DNA of 64,000 nucleotides from Bradyrhizobium sp. 170 (GCF_023101085.1 NZ_CP064703.1:1860001-1924000); one strand, 5' to 3'; shown: positions 37,933 through 47,369, counted from the stretch's first letter. Notes: a model not told the origin generated them from the letters alone. Numbers and translations: made by a program.

Positions 37933-38487
37933 TCAGGCTACTTTCAGAGTTTCGCCGCCGATCTCGCGGTTGCAGGGGCACAGCTCGTCGGTCTGCAGCG
38001 CGTCCAATACTCGCAGCGTGTCCTTCGGGCTGCGGCCGACATTCAGGTTGGTCGCATAAACGTGCTGGATGGTGTTGTCGGGATCGACGATGAATGTATA
38101 GCGATAGGCGACGCCCTCAGGTGATCGCACACCCAGGCCATCGACCAGCGCGCCATTGGTGTCGGCAAATTGCCAGATCGGCAGATGATGCAGATCCTTG
38201 TGCTCGCGCCGCCAGGCGAGCTTGCAGAACTCGTTGTCGGTCGAGCCACCCAGCACGACTGCATCACGATCGGCGAAATCGCTGGACAGGCGCGCGAACT
38301 CGGCGATCTCGGTCGGGCAGACGAAGGTGAAATCTTTTGGGTAAAAGAAGATGATTTTCCATTTTCCGGAGAAGCTATCTTCAGTCAACGTCTCGAATGC
38401 GCTCTGCCCCTCCTCGTACTGCAGGTGAAAGCCGGGCTTCACGCCTGTGATTTCGAACGACGGCAACTTACTTCCTATTCCAAGCAT
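37933..38487 (-). CDS. ahpC: peroxiredoxin AhpC
   Basis: 184 residues. The peroxidatic Cys57 is in FYPKDFTFVCPTEIAEF, and a C-terminal CPC segment (ELCPCNREIGGE) may hold resolving cysteine(s). It reduces hydrogen and organic peroxides, a sensible partner for oxygen-sensitive nitrogenase. GAGGA precedes ATG 38487; the frame is open far upstream but that part lacks family sequence and contains the sigma54 promoter. ahpD follows at once. The order fixX then ahpCD on the opposite strand is, as I remember, also that of B. diazoefficiens. Confidence 0.96.
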   Translation of the reverse strand: MLGIGSKLPSFEITGVKPGFHLQYEEGQSAFETLTEDSFSGKWKIIFFYPKDFTFVCPTEIAEFARLSSDFADRDAVVLGGSTDNEFCKLAWRREHKDLHHLPIWQFADTNGALVDGLGVRSPEGVAYRYTFIVDPDNTIQHVYATNLNVGRSPKDTLRVLDALQTDELCPCNREIGGETLKVA

Positions 38488-38540
38488 ATTGTCCTCACAA
38501 GGTTGCTTTTGCGCGGAGAGCGACATTCCGGCAACAGCGA

Positions 38541-38556
38541 AGCAAACTATATGCCA
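38541..38556 (-). promoter_or_regulatory. sigma54 promoter of ahpCD
   Basis: The minus strand reads TGGCATATAGTTTGCT, with GG-N10-GC spacing, 54 bases upstream of the ahpC ATG. No perfect TGT-N10-ACA was found; TGT-N9-ACA (TGTCGGGACTGGACA) lies near 38733-38747. Confidence 0.75.
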
Positions 38557-38949
38557 TTCGTCCTCAAAATCCTCGGTTGCCGGAATGCGACAATCGGATG
38601 CTTGGGCATGCAGGCATTTGAACGCCATCGTTTCGGCTGAATGCTTCACTGCTTCCTCATGGCGTGTGCAGGCGGCAGGTTGCAGCCGTTGAAAGAGTTG
38701 CCCAGCCACGGTTAAGTTACGACGGCGAAGCAATGTCGGGACTGGACAAGATGAAGGCTCAGCGCACGCAATGTCCTGACAAGCCTCGTGATCGCCGTGC
38801 TTGAGGGCACCACGAACGCTCAAAAGAGTGGGCGGGTACCGGGCGGTTTTCATCGATGGTCATCAGGCCGTGGACGATGACGGGCTCAAGGTTGGCGATG
38901 CCATGTCGGCCGTGATCAAGTCGTCGGATATGATGATCGGTAAGTAGCT

Positions 38950-39460
38950 CTAGCCGAACTGGAATGCGCCCGGACGCGCGGCAGGCGCCCTGTGATGTCG
39001 CGCCATCATTCCCCCACGACTTGGTGCTCGCAAGGTGTCGTGCCGAAATCTCCGGTGAAAGTCCGGAGGCGGCAAGGCATTTTTCGGGAACGCCGGTGAG
39101 GAGCGGCACGCCAGATATGATCGCATCGGCAAGTTCGTCGCGCAGATCTTGCCGGGACGCCTCCTGCTTGGAGAATTTATTGAACACGAGCAGATCGACA
39201 TCCTTCGTTCATCGCGCAGGAAGGGATAACTGTGGCGCTGCCAGGCTCGTTAGCCTAGAGCTTACACCAAATGGCACCGGTGCCGGGTGGCTGGCAGATC
39301 GAAATCTCGTGCCCGTCATTTCGAGCGGGACCATGGTCTTCGTGCTCATTGCGTCCTGAAGTTTCGCTGGACGATGCTGCCGACGCGCGCGCGTTGCCGC
39401 GCGAGATCCTGGGTTAAGTCGGCGAGCAGCATATCGACTTCCTGTCCTGGGCCGGTAGAG
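38950..39460 (-). pseudogene. DUF2478-like NTPase remnant next to mod genes
   Basis: Pieces in several frames on the minus strand: DMLLADLTQDLARQRARVGS, IVQRNFRTQ, VPLEMTGTRFR and VFNKFSKQEASRQDLRDELADAIISGVPLLTGVPEKC. The last block matches DUF2478 proteins (P-loop NTPase relatives often beside molybdate transport genes, from memory). Several frameshifts. Confidence 0.55.
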
Positions 39461-39533
39461 GATTGTCATGACGCGGTTGGGATCAATCTAGGAGAAGTTA
39501 GTGAAGATGGCCTTGGTCCTCTTTCCGCTGGTA

Positions 39534-40721
39534 TCAGGCCGCGGCGCTTTCCTGTCCAGCATCTTCCGCTGGCGTGGAAGCCGTTATAGCCGGCAGCGGA
39601 GGTCCAGACACCGTGAGCAGTGAGACGCCCTCGATCTGGGCAAATACGTCCATTCCATTCTCGAGCCCTAGCGTATCAAAGGAGAAACGCGTAATGCGCG
39701 CCAAAATCTCCGCGCCAGAGCCTCCGCTGCCGAGCCCAAGCAGCAGCGTGAGCTCACCCGGGCAGAGCGGCAAACAGGCCTTTATCCGCGCCGGAAAGAC
39801 ATTGAGGATGGAGTTTGCGAGCGGCGCTTCGCGTGCAAGGCTGACGTCGCTGGCTGCGATGCGCAGCCGCTGGTGCACGCCGGGTGGAAGGGGCGCCGCC
39901 GGCACCAGCAAGCGCGCACCTTTGACGGAGAGGATGAGTAGGCCATAGCGTCTGTCATAGCCGGCGGTCACGGCATCAAGGCTGACAGCAGCCTCGCGGC
40001 TTGCCGCAAGCGGCAGCGCAGGATCGGTCTGCAAGACATGTAACGGCCCAGCCGCAGTCACCGTGCCATGATCGGTGATAACGAGATGATCGGCAAGGCG
40101 TTCAATATCGGCCATGTCATGGCTGATATAGATCATCGGCAGCGCGAACTGTTTCTGCAGGCACTCGAGCAACGACAGAATCTCTCTCTTGGCGCAGCGG
40201 TCAAGAGCGGCAAGCGGCTCGTCCATTACAAGCAACTTTGGCTGGGATAACAGCGCCCGGCCGATTACAACGCGCTGCCGCTCGCCGCCGGCGAGGTGCG
40301 CTGGCGAGCGGTCGAGCAGCGGCGCGATACCCAGAAATGCGAGTACCTTCTCAAAGACGATCAGCATCGGTTCGCCTTTGGGCTTGCCGTAGAGCAGGTT
40401 TCTCTGGACCGTCAAATGGGGAAAAAGGGTTTCCTCCTGGAACACATAACCGATGGGGCGCAAATGCGGTGGGCGGAACATGGTCTCATCCTGCCACAAC
40501 TCACCATCGATGCCACAGAAAGCGTCGGGCAAATGCTCGAGACCGGCGATGCAGCGCGCGATCGTGGTTTTGCCGCAGCCTGGCGGTCCGAAAATCGCTG
40601 CCACACCTTTAGCCGGTACGCTGAACTGCGCGTCGAGTGGAAAGCTACCCAACTGCCTCTTGAAGGCGATTTCGATCCGGCCTGGTGTGGCTGTTCTCAC
40701 GTGCGCCTCGTTCCGCAGCAT
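39534..40721 (-). CDS. modC: molybdate ABC transporter ATP-binding protein
   Basis: 395 residues. Walker A is GPPGCGKT (45-52), the signature is LAGGERQRV (LSGGE in most relatives), Walker B is LLVMDEPLAALD and the switch His is in MIYISHDMAD. The C-terminal MOP-type molybdate-sensing domain has LRIAASDVSLAREAPLANSILNVF. ATG 40721 overlaps the end of modB by 25 bases; the frame reaches 41078 inside modB without family sequence. It supplies molybdate, needed for FeMo-cofactor, if a binding protein is available. Confidence 0.92.
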   Translation of the reverse strand: MLRNEAHVRTATPGRIEIAFKRQLGSFPLDAQFSVPAKGVAAIFGPPGCGKTTIARCIAGLEHLPDAFCGIDGELWQDETMFRPPHLRPIGYVFQEETLFPHLTVQRNLLYGKPKGEPMLIVFEKVLAFLGIAPLLDRSPAHLAGGERQRVVIGRALLSQPKLLVMDEPLAALDRCAKREILSLLECLQKQFALPMIYISHDMADIERLADHLVITDHGTVTAAGPLHVLQTDPALPLAASREAAVSLDAVTAGYDRRYGLLILSVKGARLLVPAAPLPPGVHQRLRIAASDVSLAREAPLANSILNVFPARIKACLPLCPGELTLLLGLGSGGSGAEILARITRFSFDTLGLENGMDVFAQIEGVSLLTVSGPPLPAITASTPAEDAGQESAAA

Positions 40722-41383
40722 TTCTCGATCAACGTTAAAAGGATGATTACCGCAAAGGCGAACATCACCATGCCGCCGGCAAGCTGATTTGCTTCGCGCC
40801 AGCGCGACGCTTGGACATAGTCGAAGAGAAGGGCCGACACCACCTTGGTGCGTCCAGGAATGTTGCCGCCGATAATCAGTACGAGGCCGAATGCGCCGAT
40901 TGTATGCGAAAAACCAAGCACCGCGGCTGTGAGAAAACCCGGTCGCGCCAGGGGCAGGGCGACGGTAAAGAACGCATACAATGGAGAGGCGCGCAAAGTG
41001 GCCGCAACTTCCAGCGGACGGTTGCCGATGGTAACGAAGGAGTTGCGGATGGGCTGGACCACGAAAGGCAGCGCCCACAACACCGTTCCTACCACGAGTC
41101 CCGCAAAAGTGAAAGCGAACGTGCGTCCGCCCCAGAGAGAGGCGAGAAGGCCGCCAGGGCCGCTCGGGCCGAGCAAGACCAACAGATAAAAACCGATTAC
41201 CGTTGGCGGTAGCACCAGCGGCAGCGCGATGAGCGCGGCCACCGCCTCAGCCCAAAAGCTCTTTGACCGTGCTAGCCACCACGCGAGCGGCATACCAACG
41301 ATTAGCAGGATCAGGGCCGTCAGGCTCGCGAGCTCGATCGTGAGCCCGAGCGATTGCCAGATTTCTGTCGAAAAGCGCCCCAT
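40697..41383 (-). CDS. modB: molybdate ABC transporter permease
   Basis: 228 residues with about five or six membrane helices (TIELASLTALILLIVGMPLAWWLA; AVAALIALPLVLPPTVIGFYLLVLLG). The EAA loop that contacts ModC is EVAATLRASPLYAFFTVALPLARPG. Family length is usual. It lies between the modA remnant and modC in the standard modABC order and overlaps modC. Confidence 0.94.
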   Translation of the reverse strand: MGRFSTEIWQSLGLTIELASLTALILLIVGMPLAWWLARSKSFWAEAVAALIALPLVLPPTVIGFYLLVLLGPSGPGGLLASLWGGRTFAFTFAGLVVGTVLWALPFVVQPIRNSFVTIGNRPLEVAATLRASPLYAFFTVALPLARPGFLTAAVLGFSHTIGAFGLVLIIGGNIPGRTKVVSALLFDYVQASRWREANQLAGGMVMFAFAVIILLTLIEKCCGTRRT

Positions 41384-41394
41384 GCACGTCTACT

Positions 41395-41802
41395 CCGGTC
41401 GTCGAACCCGTAGCCATCGCGCGCGACGACGGAGTGGGTTTCCGGTGTTTCGAGAAAATTGACGAAGGCGCGTATCACGTTGCTGTCGGCGCAAATCTTG
41501 ACCAACATGGGGCCCTGCGGGATGGGGATATAAAGCTTCTTCGGCACCAGACAACGCGAACCACTGGCGCCGTTGGCCGAGAGGAACATCTGAAATGAGG
41601 CGCCTTGGGTGATCTGGCTGTACAACTGTCCACTCGCCCCAACCACGGCCTCGTCCCAGGTCTTCTGCTCGAACGAAGCTGCAGTCTCCTTCGCGGGCTC
41701 GCGAATCGCGGCGAGCGCCACATTGGTGTTCGCCGCCTCCGCATTTCCGAGCATAAGCAGAATCAGAGTTGCATTGATCAGGATTAATCGGGCAAGTGTC
41801 AC
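41395..41802 (-). pseudogene. modA: molybdate-binding protein, internal deletion
   Basis: From GTG 41802 (AGGAG upstream) there is a signal peptide (LARLILINATLILLMLGNAEA) and the first part of ModA (NVALAAIREPAKETAASFEQ, GASGQLYSQITQGASFQMFLSA). The sequence then jumps to the C-terminal part (LVPKKLYIPIPQGPMLVKI, RAFVNFLETPETHSVVARDGYGF). About 130 central residues are missing and the stop is lost, the frame running into modB. It cannot bind molybdate as a normal two-lobed protein. Confidence 0.82.
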
Positions 41803-42391
41803 CGGACAGCTCCTAGGGACGGAAACGGTGCCACTGCTTTCTGGTCACAGCGGCTCTTCGCTGCTCGATCCTAGCAATCGGCGTGCCGCTCGCAGAATTT
41901 GATGCGTGCCTTGCTTGAGAAGAGTGAAGCACGCATAGACGTCAGCTTGCCTTCTGGAATGGCGACACCCGTCGTCGGATGTCGGACATCGACGTCGTCA
42001 ACCGCACACGGACTGGCATTACAAGATGGAGGGGCAGACGTGATGCCGATCGCCTCTCGTCCAAGCTTGAAGATTGCTTCAGAATGGTGAAGGCAGTGTC
42101 GGGACTAATCGCCAATGTCACCAAGCGCGTGCGGGTTAAAGACCTTGGCTGGTTTGTCATAGGCCCGTTCGATTCGACAACTCATGGATCTCGGCTTTCA
42201 TACAGCACAAGCTGCATGCCTGCGAATGATTTCATGATCGTCTTCAGAACGCGCGTCACTGCTCCGCGGCTCTATCGCTCGACTCGTGATCTGCATCGTC
42301 GCTCTCATCTAATTCTGGTTGACGTGATAGGTTAGCTCGAGGATCCACAATGCTAACCACGCTGCTCTGGCGTTGCCAACCGAACAACCCG
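41803..42391. other. no gene seen upstream of the nifH-like promoter copy
   Basis: Frames at 41979-42335 (plus) lack any family feature. Nothing recognised. Confidence 0.3.
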
Positions 42392-42407
42392 TGTTCAATT
42401 TCTGACA
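42392..42407 (+). promoter_or_regulatory. NifA upstream activator site of the thioredoxin-like gene
   Basis: Perfect TGT-N10-ACA (TGTTCAATTTCTGACA), 96 bases upstream of the -24 element. Confidence 0.82.
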
Positions 42408-42502
42408 ACGGCGCAAAAGCACGTCGGGTCCAAAACACCGCGGCTTGCGCCGCCGTGGAGGCTTTGAAACCGTAGTCAGGCGCTTAAGTGCGCTGACGGC
42501 GC

Positions 42503-42518
42503 TGGCATGAGCGTTGCT
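42503..42518 (+). promoter_or_regulatory. sigma54 promoter copied from nifH
   Basis: TGGCATGAGCGTTGCT, with GG-N10-GC spacing. The following 150 bases run parallel to the nifH leader (shared GTGAGGGCTGA-like, GACGCGCAA, GCGATG, TCTCCTTCC, TGAACCCG and ACAAGCTCGCGC blocks) up to the ribosome site GGAGAGCAA. Confidence 0.88.
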
Positions 42519-42673
42519 ATTGAGATGCCTCAACACGAAGTGAGGGCTGAAGGCACGCAGACGCGCAAGATAGGCGATGTTCTCCTTCCTTGAACCCGCG
42601 CGCCCCCGTTTCCTACAGAGACAAGCTCGCGCATAAAGCCGCGCAGCTTCTGGCAATAACCTTGGAGAGCAAA

Positions 42674-43837
42674 ATGGTACTGCGCATGGAATCCGAGGCT
42701 CCTCCCATAAAGGTGCAGAGCTGGTTGCGTGGCCAGCCCCTGAGGAGCTTGCAACGAGAAAAGGTCTACATCATCGAATTTTGGGCAACTTGGTGCGAGC
42801 CATGTGTGAAGGCGATGCCCCATTTGGTGCGACTCCAAGAGGAATACAGAGACAGGGGACTTGAGGTCGTCGGAGTCGCAGCTAACGAAGAAGGGCCAAC
42901 GCTGGACGAGGCTCGAACCAAGTTGGACGCGTGGTTGACCGAAAAATTCCCGAAGCTGGGCTATTCAATCGCGCTCGACTATTCAGGAGAAATGAACAAG
43001 CTTTGGATGGAGCCCAGTTCTTCACTCGGGATTCCTACCTCGTTCGTCGTCGACCGTGACGGCCACATCGCCTTTATCGGTCATCCGACGCAACTCGATA
43101 ACGTCTTGCCGAAGGTTCTCAATGGCATCTGGCGCACCAGCGATGAAGCCAAAGCCGCCGATACGAAGCGAATCGGCGAAGCTCAGCGCCTGCGCGAAAC
43201 ACTAGCGTTGCGTAAGTCGATACTTGCCAAACTTACGCCCGCGATAAAGGCCGAGGATTGGGTGACGGCGCTTTCGGCAGCCGAAGAGGCCGTCGCCGTG
43301 ATACCGGACGACATCAGCTTCCGCCTGATTCATGTAGATCTTTTACTTCACAAGATGCACGACATGCGGACGGGCTTGCCGGCCATGCGCCGATTGATTC
43401 GAGACGCGATCGGCCAAAGATCGGAGGTGTGGATGGCCGGAGTTATGGGCGAACTCTTCGATCCGGTGAAGGACAACTCCTACGTTCCGCCTGCCGAGCG
43501 CTTTGCGATGGGCAAGGAGCTGGCCGAACACATGCTGACGCTGAATCCTCCGCAACGCGGCGAGGGCGATAAGTTCAAGTCCTATGGAGCGATCGCTCAA
43601 TATTATTACGAGAGCGGCAACAAGGATCGCGCGATCGAGTTGATCGAGCTTGCGCTGAAGTCGTTGGACCATCCGGAGCCTATCCACGAAGAAGTGAAAC
43701 AGCGCTTCGCGCCGCGGTTGCTTCAGGCCCTGGCCAACTACAAGGGTGAAAAGGTTTGTTACGGGAATTTCTGTTCGGCTCCGCAAAACAAGTCTCCTGA
43801 AGTGCCAAAGCGCAGGCGCCGGAGGAGAAAAAAATGA
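42674..43837 (+). CDS. cytoplasmic thioredoxin-fold (TlpA-like) protein under a nifH-type promoter
   Basis: 387 residues. Residues about 10-165 form a TlpA/ResA-like thioredoxin domain with the active site WATWCEPC (Cys41, Cys44) and the cis-Pro region GIPTSFVVDRDG. Residues about 170-360 are helical repeats (LRETLALRKSILAKLTPAIKAEDWVTALSAAEEAVAVIPDD; YYESGNKDRAIELIELALKSL), TPR-like. The tail is strongly basic (PKRRRRRRKK). No signal peptide, unlike most TlpA proteins. ATG 42674 sits behind GGAGAGCAAA exactly as in nifH. NifA/sigma54 control implies expression under low oxygen in symbiosis; client unknown. Confidence 0.88.
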   Translation: MVLRMESEAPPIKVQSWLRGQPLRSLQREKVYIIEFWATWCEPCVKAMPHLVRLQEEYRDRGLEVVGVAANEEGPTLDEARTKLDAWLTEKFPKLGYSIALDYSGEMNKLWMEPSSSLGIPTSFVVDRDGHIAFIGHPTQLDNVLPKVLNGIWRTSDEAKAADTKRIGEAQRLRETLALRKSILAKLTPAIKAEDWVTALSAAEEAVAVIPDDISFRLIHVDLLLHKMHDMRTGLPAMRRLIRDAIGQRSEVWMAGVMGELFDPVKDNSYVPPAERFAMGKELAEHMLTLNPPQRGEGDKFKSYGAIAQYYYESGNKDRAIELIELALKSLDHPEPIHEEVKQRFAPRLLQALANYKGEKVCYGNFCSAPQNKSPEVPKRRRRRRKK

Positions 43838-43949
43838 AAAAAGGGATGGTAATCGGAATTGTGCTTTCTGGTCCATTCCCCCCACTTCTCTGGCGGCCAC
43901 TCGCAAGTGGTCGTCCCGTGAAATACCTGATTTTGAATCAGATTGATTA

Positions 43950-44165
43950 GGTGTTGTCTGGCGAAGAAGCTGGCCGGGATTTGTCACAACAACAGGCTGA
44001 GCTACCTAAGACGTCGGAACTTGTGGTCGTGGATGGCCTTGGTGACGTTGCCCTCCCGGCACAAAAGTAGTTGCGACCCAGTCGACGCTCGGACTTAAAG
44101 TGGCCGATGACCGGCTCCGACCGCGAAGCTCCTCGCAAATTCGTTGACAATCGGCTCGTCTGCCG
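43950..44165 (-). pseudogene. IS5-family transposase C-terminal remnant
   Basis: The minus strand reads PVIGHFKSERRLGRNYF, the conserved end (IGHLK.e.RmgRNyL) of an IS5/IS1182-type transposase, then GNVTKAIHDHKFRRL in another frame. Heavily decayed. Confidence 0.55.
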
Positions 44166-44274
44166 CGTCTACCCTGAGGTGAACACCCTCGTATAGTCAG
44201 TCGGGGTTGCGGTATAGGTTTATCAGCATAAGAGGCTTGATGGCGTTCCCGATCAGCGCCTCCCATTCCGAGAT

Positions 44275-44390
44275 CACGGTTAAAGCGCGTGGCCAGCGAT
44301 GTGACCACCCTGAAGGCGATGCTGCGCGCCGAGCGAGCGGCTCGATGCCGCGGCAGCGGAAGCTCAGGCACGAGCGCGACTGAGACTCGC
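44275..44390 (+). pseudogene. possible IS66 tnpC N-terminal fragment
   Basis: DVTTLKAMLRAERAA followed, one base shifted, by AAAEAQARARLRLA recalls the helical N-terminus of IS66 TnpC. Very short. Confidence 0.35.
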
Positions 44391-44412
44391 TAGCAGCGCA
44401 TAAGTTTCTCGT

Positions 44413-44682
44413 TCAATGCACTTCAGCAGATACTGTCTCCAACAATCTTTGAAGCGCTTGCGAGCCATGACGCTGTGTTGATTGGCAAACAGAGCTATCA
44501 GCGCTGTCTTCGGCAAGCGCTTCCGCGCATGTGTAGGGAACCTTGTCAATCGGCGCGAGGAGAACGAAACCGACAGCAAACAGAATTGCGATAAAGAAAG
44601 CGATGTCCGCGACCGATACGTAGAGAAAATTGACAATTCTTGAGAAGGCGGTTCTGGACGCCTCCTGAGGGATTTGTGCCAT
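44413..44682 (-). CDS. small single-span membrane protein, hypothetical
   Basis: 89 residues: a short N-terminus, one membrane helix (VADIAFFIAILFAVGFVLLAP), then a polar tail with two cysteines. GGAG lies before ATG 44682. The frame is open further upstream, but that part looks random. I do not recognise a family. Confidence 0.4.
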   Translation of the reverse strand: MAQIPQEASRTAFSRIVNFLYVSVADIAFFIAILFAVGFVLLAPIDKVPYTCAEALAEDSADSSVCQSTQRHGSQALQRLLETVSAEVH

Positions 44683-45450
44683 GATCGGCTCCGCTAAACC
44701 CAAACTTGCCGCACGCAGTGAGGCGCCGACAAATAGCGAAATCATTCGCTCAACGCCATAGGCGATTGGCTTGTCTCTAACACGACAATGAGCGTTTCTT
44801 GAAGAAGGAATCGCGCGGAAGCTACTCGACGTGGAGCAGGGGCTTCTCGATTCTGGTAGCTGAACAGAATTCGACGATGCGCTAGTGTTCTTCCAACCAT
44901 GCAGTCGTTCTTGTGAACGGCCGCTCCATTTCCGCGGCTCGCCGTGAAGTGACGTCAGCGAGAAGCCGCTGACGCATGCCGTGTTAATCTTGCTGAGACA
45001 GCGGAGACCGACCATGGGTACCCGCAATCTGCGCGCAAGATCATAAGGACGGCTCTTCCCGGCTGGAGACGGTTGTTAACGGACTTCAGTCTCCGGTTTA
45101 TGCATTCTGCAGCAATGGCTTGAGTCGCTTTGCGCAGCGCCTGGTTGCGCCATCGTTTAATAATGATCATCCCCAGAAATGTGGCGATTGAGATCGTCCA
45201 GGTCCGCAGCGATGCGAAGCAGAGGCCGACCATTCAGCACCAAGTCGGCCGAAACAAACATCAAAGCCACCACGAGACCTCATGCAAGGCGGCGACCACG
45301 TTACCTTGATTTGCGCATCTTGCGCTGCCGCAGATGTCGTCGCAAAGAGCGACATACAGGAACGAAATGGTGACGTGCAACAGTCAGTCCGTAACAGGTC
45401 GCGCGCAGGAAAAGCATGGCCGCTGGTGCGGTGCTGCATTTGAACGCCGT
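44683..45450. other. no confident gene
   Basis: Only short, featureless frames. An inverted repeat TGTCGTCGC / GCGACA at 45335-45354 lies upstream of the third nifH-type promoter but does not have NifA-site spacing. Confidence 0.3.
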
Positions 45451-45466
45451 TGGCACGGCCGTTGCT
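45451..45466 (+). promoter_or_regulatory. third nifH-type sigma54 promoter
   Basis: TGGCACGGCCGTTGCT matches the -24/-12 consensus closely. The leader shares CAACACTGA and GAGCACACC-type blocks with nifH. No perfect NifA site is found upstream. Confidence 0.75.
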
Positions 45467-45582
45467 TTTGAGACGTCAACAACACTGAGCTAGACTCATT
45501 GAGCACACCATTACGGTTGAGTTGGAGGATTCCACCATCGGCAAGACCGCCGCCCAAATCCCCGCTTGCTGGAGGATTAAAA
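45467..45582 (+). pseudogene. nifH remnant: leader joined to last codons
   Basis: After a short leader, the sequence CATCGGCAAGACCGCCGCC at about 45536-45554 equals the last part of nifH ([13 protein letters not shown]; here TIGKTAAQIPA). Everything between leader and last codons is deleted. Confidence 0.65.
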
Positions 45583-46253
45583 GACCCCGGTAGGCTTCCG
45601 ACCATCCGTTGAAGGAGGCGCGTTTGAATCATTTGCGAGCTCAGGTTCGGGTCGTGCCGAATCCCTCACGTTCATCGCTGGATCGGTATATGGCATCTCG
45701 TTCGCCGATTCTGCGCTCCCAGTCAGTGTGCGGGTGCCCTCTGCCGCATGGCACCGCCATTGATGTCGAAAGACGGCGCGAACACGACTAACGCGCGACG
45801 CGCGATCACGCGTTCGTGCCGTTAATTCGAGTGTCTGGTCTGGCTGATCCGCGCTGAGCTCGGCGAGGAAGTCCGTCTGTCCGGAGTAATGCGTCATAGG
45901 TCAATAATCGCCGGATCTCTGCGCTATTTCGCAGCTAGCTTCGCAAGTTTGCGCTGCTCTTCCGACTATAGAAGGTCGTCTTCGTAAGGAGAGTTGCGAA
46001 TGAGGGGCAATGTTACCAAGGAAGTAAGGGGGCACGCGTACCGCGTTGACCTTACGCCTCTAGCCAGCTGCGAATATGTGGTGGCTGGGTGATAAGCGAG
46101 ACCGACGCCGACGCCGGGGTTTGGTCGCAAAGGACTACAACCATCGCAAAGCCGGAGGAGGCGAAGGTGCGAGAGAACCAGATCCGCTTCAGTTATCTTT
46201 CATCTGGCGCTGGACCAGGAGCATGTGCGTGGCTCAAAGAGGACTAGCCCAGA
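45583..46253. other. no confident gene
   Basis: A frame at 45577-45897 (minus) has no domain. Nothing else recognised. Confidence 0.3.
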
Positions 46254-46595
46254 GTGCCTTTGAATGATCCAGCTGCCGTAGCGGCAATCGTCTCAACTTT
46301 GCGGCGTGTTCACGGCGACAACATTGCACGTACGTTGCTCGCAGACGGCGTGAGCTTGGCGGTACTTATTGATGCGGCGTTCTCCTTGCCAATAAGCAAC
46401 AGTGACGCTGTCCGAATGATCGCAAGGGCGCTTGACTCTGGCGATTTCAGCGTCACACCGGAGTTGGGGCCGCTCTGGCGCGTGCGGTACATTTATGAAG
46501 ATCGACGTGCATCGATGCACGTCGTGGATATGGAGGTGTTAACGCCGGGCAGGACCTTCGCGAGCACTGAGATTTCGTTGCTGCTGTCCGTATGA
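46254..46595 (+). CDS. hypothetical protein (113 aa)
   Basis: From GTG 46254: VPLNDPAAVAAIVSTLRRVH, then LLADGVSLAVLIDAAFSLPI, RMIARALDSGDFSVTPELGPLWRVRYIYE and a C-terminal strand-rich end. Even amino-acid composition and alternating helix/strand pattern suggest a real small protein. No ribosome site of note, no known family. Confidence 0.4.
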   Translation: MPLNDPAAVAAIVSTLRRVHGDNIARTLLADGVSLAVLIDAAFSLPISNSDAVRMIARALDSGDFSVTPELGPLWRVRYIYEDRRASMHVVDMEVLTPGRTFASTEISLLLSV

Positions 46596-47000
46596 GACGA
46601 AGTCAAGGTCCCTCTGATGTTCTTCTGTCAACCGGTCTGCAAACTTGGAGTCGGCTTTTGGACTGGGATCCCCAGCTCAGGAGTGAGAATATCGCAAGCC
46701 GAAACTAGGCTGTCGAGATGTACACAAGCGGATACGATGCGAAGCCCAAGAAGCGTGCGGGCCGCTCGCTCATTCGGGCTCTGAATAATGTCATAAGAGA
46801 CGAGCAGTTGGCGCACGCTTTCGTTGGGCTCCTGGGTCACCGTGCTTGTGCGACCCGGCGGTTTCATTGGAACAGCGCGCTGATCCATAGGTCGGAACCT
46901 TTAGATACCGAATTTATCTGATGCAAAACGAGTCGCGATCGCACTTAGCGTGCGCGTGACAGGGATTCTCCCTTAGTTTAGCCGAGGCGGGGCTGCCATA
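46596..47000. other. no gene seen
   Basis: Short frames only. Confidence 0.3.
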
Positions 47001-47369
47001 CTATTGGTCCCACGGTCGTCCTAGTTCAGTGCGAAGCGTCCAAATCGCGCTGTTTGCAATATGCAGTATGTCCTGCTCGCCATTTCTCAGTGAGAGTTCC
47101 AGATTAGCTCGTAATCGATCGCGCAGCAATTCCTTAGCATTATGCACAAGCAATGGATCCGTCTCGACAAAGCGCCATGACTTCTCAAATGCGGCGCTCA
47201 CGAGGTCGTCCTCAGAGGCTTGGTGCCGCGCGGATGAAGTGTGGTCCATGATTAAGAACTCCAGAGTGACATCCTCATAGGGGGATACACAACCCGCCCG
47301 GTCGAAAGTGGGGATGTCGACCGGCCGGCCCGCATTTTGGCAAAGACCAAGCCTTATCAGATCCAGCAT
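47001..47369 (-). CDS. conserved hypothetical protein (122 aa)
   Basis: The C-terminal two thirds (FEKSWRFVETDPLLVHNAKE, LLRDRLRANLELSLRNGEQD, ILHIANSAIWTLRTEL) resemble a small helical protein common in Bradyrhizobium as I remember, with no known function. The N-terminal 35 residues are less certain; an internal ATG (MDHTSSARHQ) may be the true start. Confidence 0.5.
   Translation of the reverse strand: MLDLIRLGLCQNAGRPVDIPTFDRAGCVSPYEDVTLEFLIMDHTSSARHQASEDDLVSAAFEKSWRFVETDPLLVHNAKELLRDRLRANLELSLRNGEQDILHIANSAIWTLRTELGRPWDQ

Noticed and set aside
37933..38853. 306-residue version of AhpC
   Set aside because: The extra N-terminus is not part of the family and contains the sigma54 promoter; ATG 38487 with GAGGA is the start.
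45335..45354. Possible NifA site TGT...ACA before the third nifH-type promoter
   Set aside because: Spacing is 14 bases instead of about 10, so it does not meet the consensus.
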